The position numbers and the translations under genes were made by a program. Positions 9,823 to 20,958 of a stretch of DNA of 64,000 nt are shown here, in pieces (the stretch's first letter is position 1; every line of letters begins with the position of its first letter). Origin of the DNA: Marinobacter caseinilyticus (GTDB lineage: Bacteria > Pseudomonadota > Gammaproteobacteria > Pseudomonadales > Oleiphilaceae); the NCBI RefSeq assembly GCF_011074955.1, contig NZ_WUQJ01000031.1, positions 1-64,000 on the forward strand, in the 5' to 3' direction. The notes beneath the pieces were generated by a model that ran no database searches, was not told where the DNA came from, and saw only the letters and a program-made list of their open reading frames with translations.

Positions 9823-9849
9823 GGGCCTCGCACATAGAAATAGAGGCCC
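9823..9849 (-). promoter_or_regulatory. Intercistronic hairpin between dctP and dctQ
   Basis: GGGCCTC (9823-9829) pairs perfectly with GAGGCCC (9843-9849). There is no T-run after it in the leftward direction, so it is more likely an mRNA-stabilising or attenuating hairpin than a terminator. It could keep dctP transcript above dctQM levels, as the binding protein is needed in excess. Confidence 0.5.
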
Positions 9850-9865
9850 GGGTAACACCCTGTTG

Positions 9866-10924
9866 TTAATGCTTACCGCCGATGGGAAAGCGATACTCGG
9901 GCCAGACTGCCAATTGACCCTCGAAGTCCCTCAGGGAATTAAGCACCCTGGCAAACCACTTATTGTCCTCGGCCTGCTCGTCTTCCCACTTGTTCGTGGC
10001 TTCTTCAATTGTCGCCATGAAGTCCGGATCAAGGTGCACAATTTCATTGTCACCGTCGGTCATCTCCTTGAATGCGGAGAGATCAGCATTGGCACCGGCA
10101 CTCCAGCTTTCATACATGGAGAGCCTTGCCGCCGTGGCGATCGCCTGCTGGTCTTCCTCGGACAGGCCAGTCCAGACGTCCTTGTTGATTTCGCACTCAA
10201 GGACGCCGCCGGGCTGGTGCATGCCGGGTACGACCACATACTTAGCTATATCGGTGAAACCGGTCGGCTTGTTGATTTCCGGGCTGCCCCATTCAGTGGC
10301 GTCGATAACCCCTCGGTCAAGCGACGTATATACCTCGGCTCCAGGCATCACAATGGTGGAAGCACCAAGGTTTGACGCAATCTCGGCCCAGGCGCCGGAG
10401 GTGCGAAGCTTCAGACCCTTGAAGTCTTCGTGGGTCTGAACTTTCTTATTTGAGTGCAGAAAAATTTCCGTGCCAATAATCGCGCAGGGGAAAGACACCA
10501 CATTGAACTCTTCATCGCGGTACTCTTGCCAAAGTTCCAAGCCACCACCCTCGTAGAGCCACATCAGATAGCCTTCCGGGGTAGGGGAACCAGCATAACC
10601 AGCAAACAGCGCAGTGGTTCGGTCCCTGCCCCAGTCATAGGCCATCCAGTTGTGGCCAATCTCAACAACACCGCGGTTGACTGCCTCGGTGACTTTCAGC
10701 GGGTTGGAAAGCGTACCGCCCGGAAAGACATTGATTGTGATGCGGCCACCGGTGAGGTGCTCCACATTTTTGGCAAAGCCTTTAGCATCCCTTTCCAGCC
10801 AAGGACCACCACCCCAGGGTGTAGCCATTTTCCAAGTTACTTCCTCGGCCATGGCACCACCGGTAGTAAGGGTTAGGCTGGCGGCTATGACGGCCACCTT
10901 GATAGGGTTTGTGAGTTTCTTCAT
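9866..10924 (-). CDS. dctP: TRAP transporter periplasmic substrate-binding protein (DctP family)
   Basis: 352 residues. A signal peptide covers residues 1-26 (KVAVIAASLTLTTGGAMA, cleavage before EEVTWK), so the product is periplasmic. The DctP fold is shown by WLERDAKGFAKNVEHLTGGR, the PGGTLSNPLKVTEAVNRGVV segment, DFKGLKLRTSG (the region with the carboxylate-binding Arg) and EVYTSLDRGVIDATEWGSPE. The DATEW signature places it near binding proteins for 2-oxo acids and similar monocarboxylates (TakP type, from memory); this is a guess at substrate class. It follows the racemase gene by 104 bp in the same direction. Confidence 0.92.
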   Translation of the reverse strand: MKKLTNPIKVAVIAASLTLTTGGAMAEEVTWKMATPWGGGPWLERDAKGFAKNVEHLTGGRITINVFPGGTLSNPLKVTEAVNRGVVEIGHNWMAYDWGRDRTTALFAGYAGSPTPEGYLMWLYEGGGLELWQEYRDEEFNVVSFPCAIIGTEIFLHSNKKVQTHEDFKGLKLRTSGAWAEIASNLGASTIVMPGAEVYTSLDRGVIDATEWGSPEINKPTGFTDIAKYVVVPGMHQPGGVLECEINKDVWTGLSEEDQQAIATAARLSMYESWSAGANADLSAFKEMTDGDNEIVHLDPDFMATIEEATNKWEDEQAEDNKWFARVLNSLRDFEGQLAVWPEYRFPIGGKH

Positions 10925-11028
10925 TATTGAACTCCTCTCAGTCTTGCGTAATTGGCCGGTTCACCCTGACGGTGTTCCGTCCGGTTCTTGTTGTTATGAA
11001 CTGTTGTGATGGATTGGCTCTGCGGTTC

Positions 11029-12180
11029 TCAGGATTGACAGGATTTAACCGGTGGCCATACGAGCCCTGTCACATTCGAGGGCTCAGAAACGGCTTTGTT
11101 GATCTTCGCTTCTGACAGACCTAACTCTCGGAGGACCGTATGCGAACTGTCCTTGCCATCAGTAACACCCGGTATGGTCGGGGTTCGGGAATAGCGGGGA
11201 ATGGCCGGAGTAGCATAGGTGTCACTGCCAGGAAACCGCGCCTGTACATGCGGGTGTCGGAACACCTCATCTGGCGCCAACACCGGTGAAACGCAAGCAT
11301 CCCGGCCCTCGAAATGCGCCACCCAGGCGTCACGGGACCGGCTGGCGAATAACAGCTCGAACTGCTCAGTCATGGCGGGCCATGTATCCGGGTTCATGTG
11401 ATCTGGCATTGGCTGCTCAAAGTTCAACCCCCGCCACAGATTGGTGAAAAATGCGCTCTCCAAAGCCCCGACCGCCAGATACTTGCCGTCGTTGCAGACG
11501 TAGCAGCGGTAGAAAGGCGCTTCTCCGGTCAGCAGTCCTTTGCCGCGAGAAGGCAACACTGGCTTACCCCAGTCCGGATAGTGCATCGTCATCAGCGAAA
11601 GACAGCCATCTACCATGGCGACATCAAGGAACTGGCCCAGTCCCGAGCGCCCCCGCTCCAGCAGGGCTCCGAGGATAGAATAGGCGGCGTAAAGCCCGCC
11701 CGCGGCAAAGTCGGCAATAATATTCAACGGCAGTGCTGGTGGCCCATCGGCCGGGCCCATGGCGCCAAGGGCGCCGGAAAGACCAACATAGTTGATGTCG
11801 TGGCCTGCCTCTTGAGCGAGCGGACCATCCTGGCCGTAGCCGGTCACCGAGCAGTACACCAGTTTCGGGTTGTCTTGCTTAAGGGCTTCATAGCCGAGGC
11901 CTAGGCGGTGCATAACACCAGGACGAAAGCCTTCCATCAAGACATCCGCATCGGCAGCCAACAGGCGGAATGCATCCAGACCTTCTTCGCTTTTCAGGTC
12001 AAGGTTCACAAAACGCTTTCCGCGTCGGTAGCAATCAATCGGCAAGCCGGAGCGGCCGCCGCCAACAACAATAACCTCTGCCCCCATATCCGCCAGCAAC
12101 ATTGAGCCGTACGGACCTGGTGCAAGACGAGTCAAGTCCAGCACACGGGTGCCTTTCAAGATTGAATTCTGGCCAGTCAT
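11029..12180 (-). CDS. Alpha-methylacyl-CoA racemase-like protein (CaiB/BaiF superfamily)
   Basis: 383 residues. The start GTRVLDLTRLAPGPYGSMLL is typical of alpha-methylacyl-CoA racemases, which epimerise 2-methyl-branched acyl-CoAs so that beta-oxidation can proceed. Residues matching the catalytic set of the mycobacterial enzyme are present: His127 in GHDINYVGLSG, Asp157 in NIIADFAAGGLY and Glu241 in AVGALE. This separates it from the CoA-transferase at 2461-3636, which has the transferase Asp instead. It sits 24 bp after the alcohol dehydrogenase gene in the leftward operon. Its presence suggests a methyl-branched intermediate in the pathway. Confidence 0.87.
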   Translation of the reverse strand: MTGQNSILKGTRVLDLTRLAPGPYGSMLLADMGAEVIVVGGGRSGLPIDCYRRGKRFVNLDLKSEEGLDAFRLLAADADVLMEGFRPGVMHRLGLGYEALKQDNPKLVYCSVTGYGQDGPLAQEAGHDINYVGLSGALGAMGPADGPPALPLNIIADFAAGGLYAAYSILGALLERGRSGLGQFLDVAMVDGCLSLMTMHYPDWGKPVLPSRGKGLLTGEAPFYRCYVCNDGKYLAVGALESAFFTNLWRGLNFEQPMPDHMNPDTWPAMTEQFELLFASRSRDAWVAHFEGRDACVSPVLAPDEVFRHPHVQARFPGSDTYATPAIPRYSRTPTIPGVTDGKDSSHTVLRELGLSEAKINKAVSEPSNVTGLVWPPVKSCQS

Positions 12181-12204
12181 ATCAAACTCCTCATGGTCAC
12201 AACC

Positions 12205-13338
12205 TCAGCCCATGGTTTCTTTCAGCATGGCGAGGAAGTCCTCAGCCGACGCTGGACGCGGATTGGTGGCGGTGGAGTGGTCTTCTTCGGAAAACTGGGC
12301 CATATCCTCGAGCTCCTCGTCCGGCACACCCATTTCACGAAGATTCTTCGGCATGCCAAGTTCGGCATTCAGACGCTCGAATTCTGCTGGCAGATCGGCA
12401 TCGGCCGCTAGGCCCATGGCGGCCTTGAGGTGGTCAAATTTGTCACCGCAATGACTCTGGTTAAAACGCAGTACCGGGGGCAACAACACCGCGTTCAGCG
12501 TGCCATGGTGGAGCTTTAGCTCCTTCAGGCCACCAAGGGCGTGGGACATGGAGTGAACTCCCCCCAAGCCCTTTTGGAATGCCAGCGCGCCTTCAAGGGC
12601 CGCAATCATCATTTCACTGCGTGCTTCCATATCGGTTCCGTCGTTGACAGCACGAATCAGATACTTCGAAGCTCGGCGCAGACCGTCCAGTGCAATGGCA
12701 TCGGCCGGCGGGTTGATCTTGGGGCTCAGGTAAGTTTCAACGCAATGGGCAATAGCATCCATCCCGGTTGCGGCGGTTAGGTTGGCCGGAAGTGAGCGTG
12801 TCAGTTCCGGGTCGCAAATGGCCAAGTCTGGGATCAAGTATGGGGAAAGAAATCCTAGCTTGCGGCCGTCCCGCAGCGTTATCAGGGATGCCCGGCCTAC
12901 TTCGCTGCCGGTACCTGCGGTGGTGGGTACTGCAACCAGGGGGACGGTTGGGCCGATTTTGGCAACGCCACCATCGATAGCCGCATATTGGCGCAGTGGC
13001 GGCTTATGGGTTGCGAGCAAAGCTACGGCCTTGGCAAGATCGATACTGGAGCCGCCTCCGATGGCAACAATACTATCGCAATTGTTAGAACGATAAGCTT
13101 TCAGGGCCTCTTCCACCGCCACTTCAGTTGGATTGGCAGGTGTGCCATCGTAAATGGCAACATTGTCCGGAAGCTTGGCAGTTGCCTTCGCCTTATCAAG
13201 CAGGCCGGTTGATGACAAGCCGGCATCGGTGATGATCAGCGGCTTGCTTACTTTCAGGTTTGCTAGCTCATCATTCAGTGAAGCCATTGCGCCTGTGCCT
13301 AAGCGGATATTGGTCAGGTAGTTAATCTGGGCAATCAT
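12205..13338 (-). CDS. Iron-containing (group III) alcohol dehydrogenase
   Basis: 377 residues. These enzymes interconvert alcohols and aldehydes or hydroxy and oxo acids using NAD(P) and a divalent metal. GGGSSIDLAKAVAL (94-107) is the nucleotide-binding region and VPTTAGTGSE (137-146) the family signature. Metal ligands are Asp194 and His198 in GMDAIAHCVE, a His in GVHSMSHALGG (262 or 266) and His278 in LHHGTLN. The gene lies 10 bp after the acyl-CoA dehydrogenase gene, so the two are co-transcribed. With the aldehyde dehydrogenase further down it could form an alcohol-to-acid oxidation step. Confidence 0.92.
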   Translation of the reverse strand: MIAQINYLTNIRLGTGAMASLNDELANLKVSKPLIITDAGLSSTGLLDKAKATAKLPDNVAIYDGTPANPTEVAVEEALKAYRSNNCDSIVAIGGGSSIDLAKAVALLATHKPPLRQYAAIDGGVAKIGPTVPLVAVPTTAGTGSEVGRASLITLRDGRKLGFLSPYLIPDLAICDPELTRSLPANLTAATGMDAIAHCVETYLSPKINPPADAIALDGLRRASKYLIRAVNDGTDMEARSEMMIAALEGALAFQKGLGGVHSMSHALGGLKELKLHHGTLNAVLLPPVLRFNQSHCGDKFDHLKAAMGLAADADLPAEFERLNAELGMPKNLREMGVPDEELEDMAQFSEEDHSTATNPRPASAEDFLAMLKETMG

Positions 13339-13348
13339 GGTTTTCGCC

Positions 13349-14473
13349 TTAATCTGAAAGCATGGCTTTAGCGACGATCAATTTCTGGATCTCGCTGGTT
13401 CCTTCGTATATCTGAGTAATTTTCGCATCACGCATCATGCGCTCGACGGGGAAATCGGTCAGATAACCTGCACCGCCATGGAGCTGTACGGACTCGGTGG
13501 CCACTTTCATGGCAACATTGCTGCAAAATAGCTTGGCCATGGAGGCTAGGGTGCGGGCCTCAGGCTCTTTGTTTTCAACCGCTTCACAGGAGCGATAAAG
13601 TAGTTGGCGGGAGGCTTCGATTTCGGTTGCCAGGTCGCCAATGGTGCCGCGGATCATTTGAAAGCGTGCCACTTGCTGGCCAAAAACCTCCCGCTCCTTA
13701 ACGTACTTGATGGCGGCATCAAATGCCCCTTGGGCAATACCGAGCGCCTGAGCCCCAATTAACGGCCGGGTATAGGCCAGTGAATCAGTGATGTACTGGC
13801 GGCCTTCTTTCGAGTCACCGAGGAGCCGGTAATCGTCAACCCGGCACTCTTCAAAAATTACATCGGCAGTGGGGCTGCCCCGCACACCCATCTTCGATTC
13901 CAGCTTGCCGAAGGAGAGACCGGGGTCAGATTTATGCACCGCAAACACACCAAAGCTGTTTTCACCGGTACATGCCAGGACCGAGTACCAGTCGGAGCGG
14001 CTGGCATTGGTGATGTAGCGCTTCTGGCCGTTGAGCACCCACTGGCCATCCTTGTACTGGGCGCGACTGCGAGCACCCCAGACGTCAGAGCCGCCGTGAA
14101 TTTCAGTCAGACAGATGGAGGCCACGATGTTTCCATTAATGGCCGGTTTCATCACCTCTTCGACCAACTGCGGCGAACCAAACGAGGCTATTGGGCCGAG
14201 CCCGGCCCAGATCACCATCAGCGTAAGCGACGAGGTGGCACAGACACGGGCGATTTCCTCCAAACAGATGCATTGGGCCAGCACGTCCCCAGACTGGCCA
14301 CCGATGCTTTCATCAAAAGGCAGCGCAATCAGTTGTAATTCCTTGAATGCGGCAAGTGCCTCTTCGGGAAATCGCTTCTTTTCATCAACGTCCGCAGCAT
14401 GAGGCTGAATTTTGGTTTCAGCCAAACGCCTCACCGCCTTGCGAAACTCTTCGTAATCCTGTCGTTCAAGCAT
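13349..14473 (-). CDS. Acyl-CoA dehydrogenase
   Basis: 374 residues, the normal length for short and medium-chain members. FAD-dependent desaturation of an acyl-CoA, with electrons passed to ETF. Recognised by CLTEIHGGSDVWG and WVLNGQKRYITNASRSDWY in the middle domain, MKVATESVQLHGGAGYLTD near the C-terminus and QIYEGTSEIQ, where Glu357 is the catalytic base in the position used by short/medium-chain enzymes. It is the first gene of the leftward operon, with a candidate promoter and operator just upstream. Chain length and branching of the substrate cannot be told, but the neighbouring racemase suggests a branched acyl-CoA. Confidence 0.93.
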   Translation of the reverse strand: MLERQDYEEFRKAVRRLAETKIQPHAADVDEKKRFPEEALAAFKELQLIALPFDESIGGQSGDVLAQCICLEEIARVCATSSLTLMVIWAGLGPIASFGSPQLVEEVMKPAINGNIVASICLTEIHGGSDVWGARSRAQYKDGQWVLNGQKRYITNASRSDWYSVLACTGENSFGVFAVHKSDPGLSFGKLESKMGVRGSPTADVIFEECRVDDYRLLGDSKEGRQYITDSLAYTRPLIGAQALGIAQGAFDAAIKYVKEREVFGQQVARFQMIRGTIGDLATEIEASRQLLYRSCEAVENKEPEARTLASMAKLFCSNVAMKVATESVQLHGGAGYLTDFPVERMMRDAKITQIYEGTSEIQKLIVAKAMLSD

Positions 14474-14521
14474 CGTTATTTCTCCCCGTTTTTTATTGGT
14501 AGTGGGTGCGTGTTTTAGTTA

Positions 14522-14548
14522 ATAAAACACATACTATCCGGATGGTCA
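14522..14548 (-). promoter_or_regulatory. Candidate promoter/operator of the catabolic operon
   Basis: Read leftward, TTGACC (14548-14543) is followed after 17 bases by TTTATT (14525-14520), a plausible sigma-70 pair with a weak -10. CCGGATAGTAT (14541-14531) lies between the two boxes and matches sites at 3670-3680 and 6167-6178; ACTATCCGGATGGT around it is a near-palindrome. An operator between -35 and -10 would fit repression. Just beyond, at 14569-14581, a GGGGT/ACCCC hairpin could end glmS transcription. Confidence 0.45.
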
Positions 14549-14635
14549 ATAAAAACAGAAATTAGATTGGGGTTCTACCCCGTTACTTATCGAACTTTAA
14601 TGTCCTTTGGCAGGCGGCCCATCGGGCGGTCACGG

Positions 14636-16468
<1,833 letters not shown>

Positions 16469-16542
16469 GAGTCTGTTGTCCTGTCTTCGGTGATACCTTG
16501 GGAACCCTTGAACACTCGCTTAGGTGTCAAAACCTGAGACCT

Positions 16543-16571
16543 CGCCACACGAGGCTAATCTCAGTGTGGCG
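16543..16571 (-). promoter_or_regulatory. Hairpin between glmU and glmS
   Basis: CGCCACAC (16543-16550) pairs perfectly with GTGTGGCG (16564-16571), and GAG/CTC extends the stem inside. No T-run follows leftward, so it looks like an mRNA processing or stability element rather than a terminator. In E. coli the glmUS transcript is cleaved between the genes; a similar role here is inference. Confidence 0.5.
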
Positions 16572-16598
16572 GGGGCGCCCGCCAATCATGTTTGTTCG

Positions 16599-17969
16599 TC
16601 AGCTTTTCTTTTCAGGCCGCGGCCAGTCTGGCACGTTCCGTTGTTTTCCACGGGCCACGGCCAGTTCACCCGCCGTGACATCGCGGGTAATGGTGGAACC
16701 GGCGCCAATCGTGGCCAGTTCCCCAACCGTGACCGGAGCCACCAGGGAGGTGTTGGAGCCCACGAATACTTTGTCCCCCAGTACCGTCTGGAACTTGTTA
16801 ACTCCATCATAATTGCAGGTGATCGTTCCTGCACCCACATTTACACCCCGCCCAAGAATGGCGTCGCCGATGTAGCTCAGGTGATTGACTTTACTGCCTT
16901 CACCAATCACGGCTTTTTTCATTTCGACAAAATTACCGACCTTGGTTCTGGCCGCCAGCGTGGCACCGGGCCGCAGGCGCGCAAAGGGTCCGATTTCGGC
17001 ACCTGGACCAATGTCGGCGCCGTCCAGTACCGAGTGGGGATGAATGATCGTGCCTTCAGCAATCCGGGTGTTGCGAATCACACAGCCGCTGCCGATGGAT
17101 ACACCCTCCGCCAGATGCACTTCCCCCTCAAAGATGGTGTTCACGTCGATGATCACGTCCTGACCAACCACCAGTTCCCCCCGGACATCCACCCGGGCCG
17201 GGTCCAGCAAGGTGGCCCCCTGGGCCATCAGCCGTTCGGCGATTTGTCCTTGAAACCATCGTTCGAGCTCGGCCAGCTGCTGACGGTTATTGACGCCCTG
17301 CACCTCGTACACGTTGCCAGGCTGGGCCACTTCCACCCTGACCTTGCGGTCGGTGGCCATGGCAATAATGTCTGTCAGGTAGTATTCGCCCTGGGCATTG
17401 CGATTGGATAATTGCGGCAACCAGTCCTTCAGGTGACGGGCTGAAACCGCCAGGATACCGGTGTTCACTTCCCGCACGGCCAGTTGGGCCTGGCCGGCAT
17501 CCTTCTGCTCGACAATGGACTGCACGGCCCCGTCGTGATCGCGAATGATGCGGCCATAGCCACTGGGATCGTCCAGGGTCATGGTCAACAACCCGAGGCT
17601 ATCCTCGCTCACGAACGACACCAGATGTTCCAGTGTCTCGGACCGGGTCAACGGCACGTCGCCGTACAGCACCAGCACCCGGGCATTATCCGGTACGTTG
17701 GGCAACGCCTGCTCGACCGCATGGCCGGTACCCAATTGCTCAGCCTGCAGCACCCACTGAATGTCCTGGTTCGGTGTGGCACTGCGAACCTGCTCGGCCT
17801 CGTGCCCGATGACCCCATGAATCCCCGCTGCTCCCAGTGCCCGGGCGGTATCCATCACATGATGCAGCATTGGCTTACCGGCAACAGCGTGGAGAACTTT
17901 CGGCAGGTTGGATTTCATTCTGGAGCCTTGTCCTGCGGCCAGAATGATGACGTGCAACGGATCGGTCAT
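16599..17969 (-). CDS. glmU: Bifunctional N-acetylglucosamine-1-phosphate uridyltransferase / glucosamine-1-phosphate acetyltransferase
   Basis: 456 residues from the chosen ATG at 17969, equal to E. coli GlmU. A longer in-frame start at 18050 would add 27 residues that run through the atp terminator, so it is rejected. The N-terminal uridyltransferase has LAAGQGSRMKSNLPKVLH. The C-terminal acetyltransferase is a left-handed beta helix with hexapeptide repeats (VSIGSGCVIRNTRIAEGTII, GPGAEIGPFARLRPG) and NYDGVNKFQT. It makes UDP-GlcNAc for peptidoglycan and LPS. It follows atpC, separated by a terminator, and precedes glmS. Confidence 0.97.
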   Translation of the reverse strand: MTDPLHVIILAAGQGSRMKSNLPKVLHAVAGKPMLHHVMDTARALGAAGIHGVIGHEAEQVRSATPNQDIQWVLQAEQLGTGHAVEQALPNVPDNARVLVLYGDVPLTRSETLEHLVSFVSEDSLGLLTMTLDDPSGYGRIIRDHDGAVQSIVEQKDAGQAQLAVREVNTGILAVSARHLKDWLPQLSNRNAQGEYYLTDIIAMATDRKVRVEVAQPGNVYEVQGVNNRQQLAELERWFQGQIAERLMAQGATLLDPARVDVRGELVVGQDVIIDVNTIFEGEVHLAEGVSIGSGCVIRNTRIAEGTIIHPHSVLDGADIGPGAEIGPFARLRPGATLAARTKVGNFVEMKKAVIGEGSKVNHLSYIGDAILGRGVNVGAGTITCNYDGVNKFQTVLGDKVFVGSNTSLVAPVTVGELATIGAGSTITRDVTAGELAVARGKQRNVPDWPRPEKKS

Positions 17970-17991
17970 GGTTGGGTAATGCTCCTTTTTT

Positions 17992-18071
17992 AAACAAAAA
18001 AGCCGCACCTTTCCGGGTAAATGAACAACAGACGGGTTGTCTGCCTCCATCTCCGTTTCAGGATGCGGCTT
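17992..18071 (-). terminator. Terminator of the atp operon
   Basis: Read leftward, AAAGCCGCA near 18071-18063 pairs with TGCGGCTTT near 18006-17998 and is followed by a T-run and GTTTAAAAAAGG. The large loop carries its own hairpin CAGAC-AACCC-GTCTG. The structure lies between the atpC stop and glmU and fits an intrinsic terminator with a branched loop. Confidence 0.65.
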
Positions 18072-18101
18072 TGGCGATCAGATGATGCCTTGCAATAATG
18101 C

Positions 18102-18524
18102 CTAACGCATTTTGCGGCGCAGATTCTGGATGGTTCGCAACTGGGCGGATGCTTCTGCCAGTTCCGTTGCCGCCCGAGAATACTCGAACTCACCTGTTTT
18201 ATTCGCCAGTGCTTTTTCGGCTTCACGCTGAGCCTCTACGGCAGCTGCTTCGTCAAGATCTTTTGCACGAACCGCTGTATCCGCCAGTAGCGTAACGACC
18301 GAAGGCTGGACCTCGAGGTAACCACCAGAGACGTAGAGGATTTCTTCCTCACCGCCCTGCTTGATTACCCGTACCGGGCCCGGCTTCAACTCCGTGAGCA
18401 GAGGGATGTGACCGGGTGCAATACCCAGTTCACCCTCTGACCCGGTGGCGATCAGCATTTCGACCAGCCCGGAGTAGATTTTTTCTTCGGCACTCACCAC
18501 GTCACAATGCACGGTAATACCCAT
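18102..18524 (-). CDS. atpC: ATP synthase F1 epsilon subunit
   Basis: 140 residues. Epsilon links gamma to the c-ring and inhibits ATP hydrolysis through its C-terminal helices. The N-terminal beta sandwich shows [34 protein letters not shown] and [19 protein letters not shown]. The C-terminal helical pair ends [11 protein letters not shown]. It is the last gene of the operon, 38 bp after atpD, followed by a terminator before glmU. Confidence 0.97.
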   Translation of the reverse strand: MGITVHCDVVSAEEKIYSGLVEMLIATGSEGELGIAPGHIPLLTELKPGPVRVIKQGGEEEILYVSGGYLEVQPSVVTLLADTAVRAKDLDEAAAVEAQREAEKALANKTGEFEYSRAATELAEASAQLRTIQNLRRKMR

Positions 18525-18562
18525 TTAATAACGCCTCTTTGATCGGTCCGGAAACTGTTGCC

Positions 18563-20017
<1,455 letters not shown>

Positions 20018-20881
20018 TTAGACCGCGGTCGCGCCGCTTACGATCTCCGATATCTCTTGGGTAATGGCTGCCTGACGGGCCTTGTTGTAGACCAGCTGAA
20101 GCTCGCTAATAATGTCACCCGCGTTGTCCGTCGCGCTCTTCATGGCAATCATTCGGGCTGCCTGTTCACACGCCAGATTCTCTACCACACCCTGATACAC
20201 CTGGGACTCAATGTAACGTGATAGAAGGCCATCAAGAATCGGCCGGGCATCGGGCTCGTAGAGATAATCCCACTGGTTCTTAATCTCTTCTTCATCAGAG
20301 CCTTCCGGCAGGGGCAATAACTGCTCCACCTGAGGACTCTGGGTCATGGTGTTGACGAACTTGTTGCTCACGAGGAACAAACGATCGATCTGGCCTTCTT
20401 CGAAGGCGTCCAACATGACCTTGACGTTGCCGATGAGTTTTTCAGAGCTCGGGCTATCGCCCAGATGGGTCAGTGCCGCTAGCACATTGCCACCGTAACT
20501 CCGGAAAAAGGACGCGCCTTTCTGACCAATGGCGCACAGGTCAGCGTCAACGCCCTTATCTTTCCATCCCCGCATTTCACGGACCAATGCCTTGAACAAA
20601 TTACCGTTCAGGCCACCGCAAAGTCCCCGGTCGGTCGACACGACAATGTAGCCGACACGATGCACTTCCCGATCAATCATGAACGGGTGTTTGTATTCCG
20701 GGTTCGCTTTCGCGATGTGTCCAATAACCTGGCGCATCTTTTCTGCATACGGACGGGTTTCCTGCATGCGTTCCTGAGCTTTGCGCATCTTACTCGCCGC
20801 CACCATTTCCATGGCGCTGGTGATTTTCTGCGTGCTCTTGATGCTCGATATTTGGTTACGTATTTCTTTTCCGACGGCCAT
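20018..20881 (-). CDS. atpG: ATP synthase F1 gamma subunit
   Basis: 287 residues. The central rotor shaft of F1. The N-terminal helix [20 protein letters not shown] and [16 protein letters not shown], the central [16 protein letters not shown], and the C-terminal helix with [12 protein letters not shown] and [20 protein letters not shown] are classic. It follows atpA by 77 bp that contain a strong terminator-like hairpin, which may lower gamma relative to alpha. Confidence 0.98.
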   Translation of the reverse strand: MAVGKEIRNQISSIKSTQKITSAMEMVAASKMRKAQERMQETRPYAEKMRQVIGHIAKANPEYKHPFMIDREVHRVGYIVVSTDRGLCGGLNGNLFKALVREMRGWKDKGVDADLCAIGQKGASFFRSYGGNVLAALTHLGDSPSSEKLIGNVKVMLDAFEEGQIDRLFLVSNKFVNTMTQSPQVEQLLPLPEGSDEEEIKNQWDYLYEPDARPILDGLLSRYIESQVYQGVVENLACEQAARMIAMKSATDNAGDIISELQLVYNKARQAAITQEISEIVSGATAV

Positions 20882-20918
20882 AACTCACTGCCTTCTCAAG
20901 TGTGACACCCGACGCTTC

Positions 20919-20952
20919 AAAAAACCGACCTGCGACAGTACTGCCACAGGTC
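20919..20952 (-). terminator. Terminator-like hairpin between atpA and atpG
   Basis: Read leftward from 20952, GACCTGTGGCAG pairs with CTGTCGCAGGTC (two G-T pairs), giving about eleven pairs with a tight loop, then GG and six T. It begins 7 bases after the atpA stop codon. It has the form of an intrinsic terminator, yet atpG, atpD and atpC lie beyond it, so it must be leaky or serve as a 3' end stabiliser for the upstream transcript. Confidence 0.6.
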
Positions 20953-20958
20953 CGATTC

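Noticed and set aside
16469-16598. glmS ribozyme upstream of glmS
   Set aside because: That ribozyme is known from Gram-positive bacteria and no matching pseudoknot core was seen; only a simple hairpin is present.
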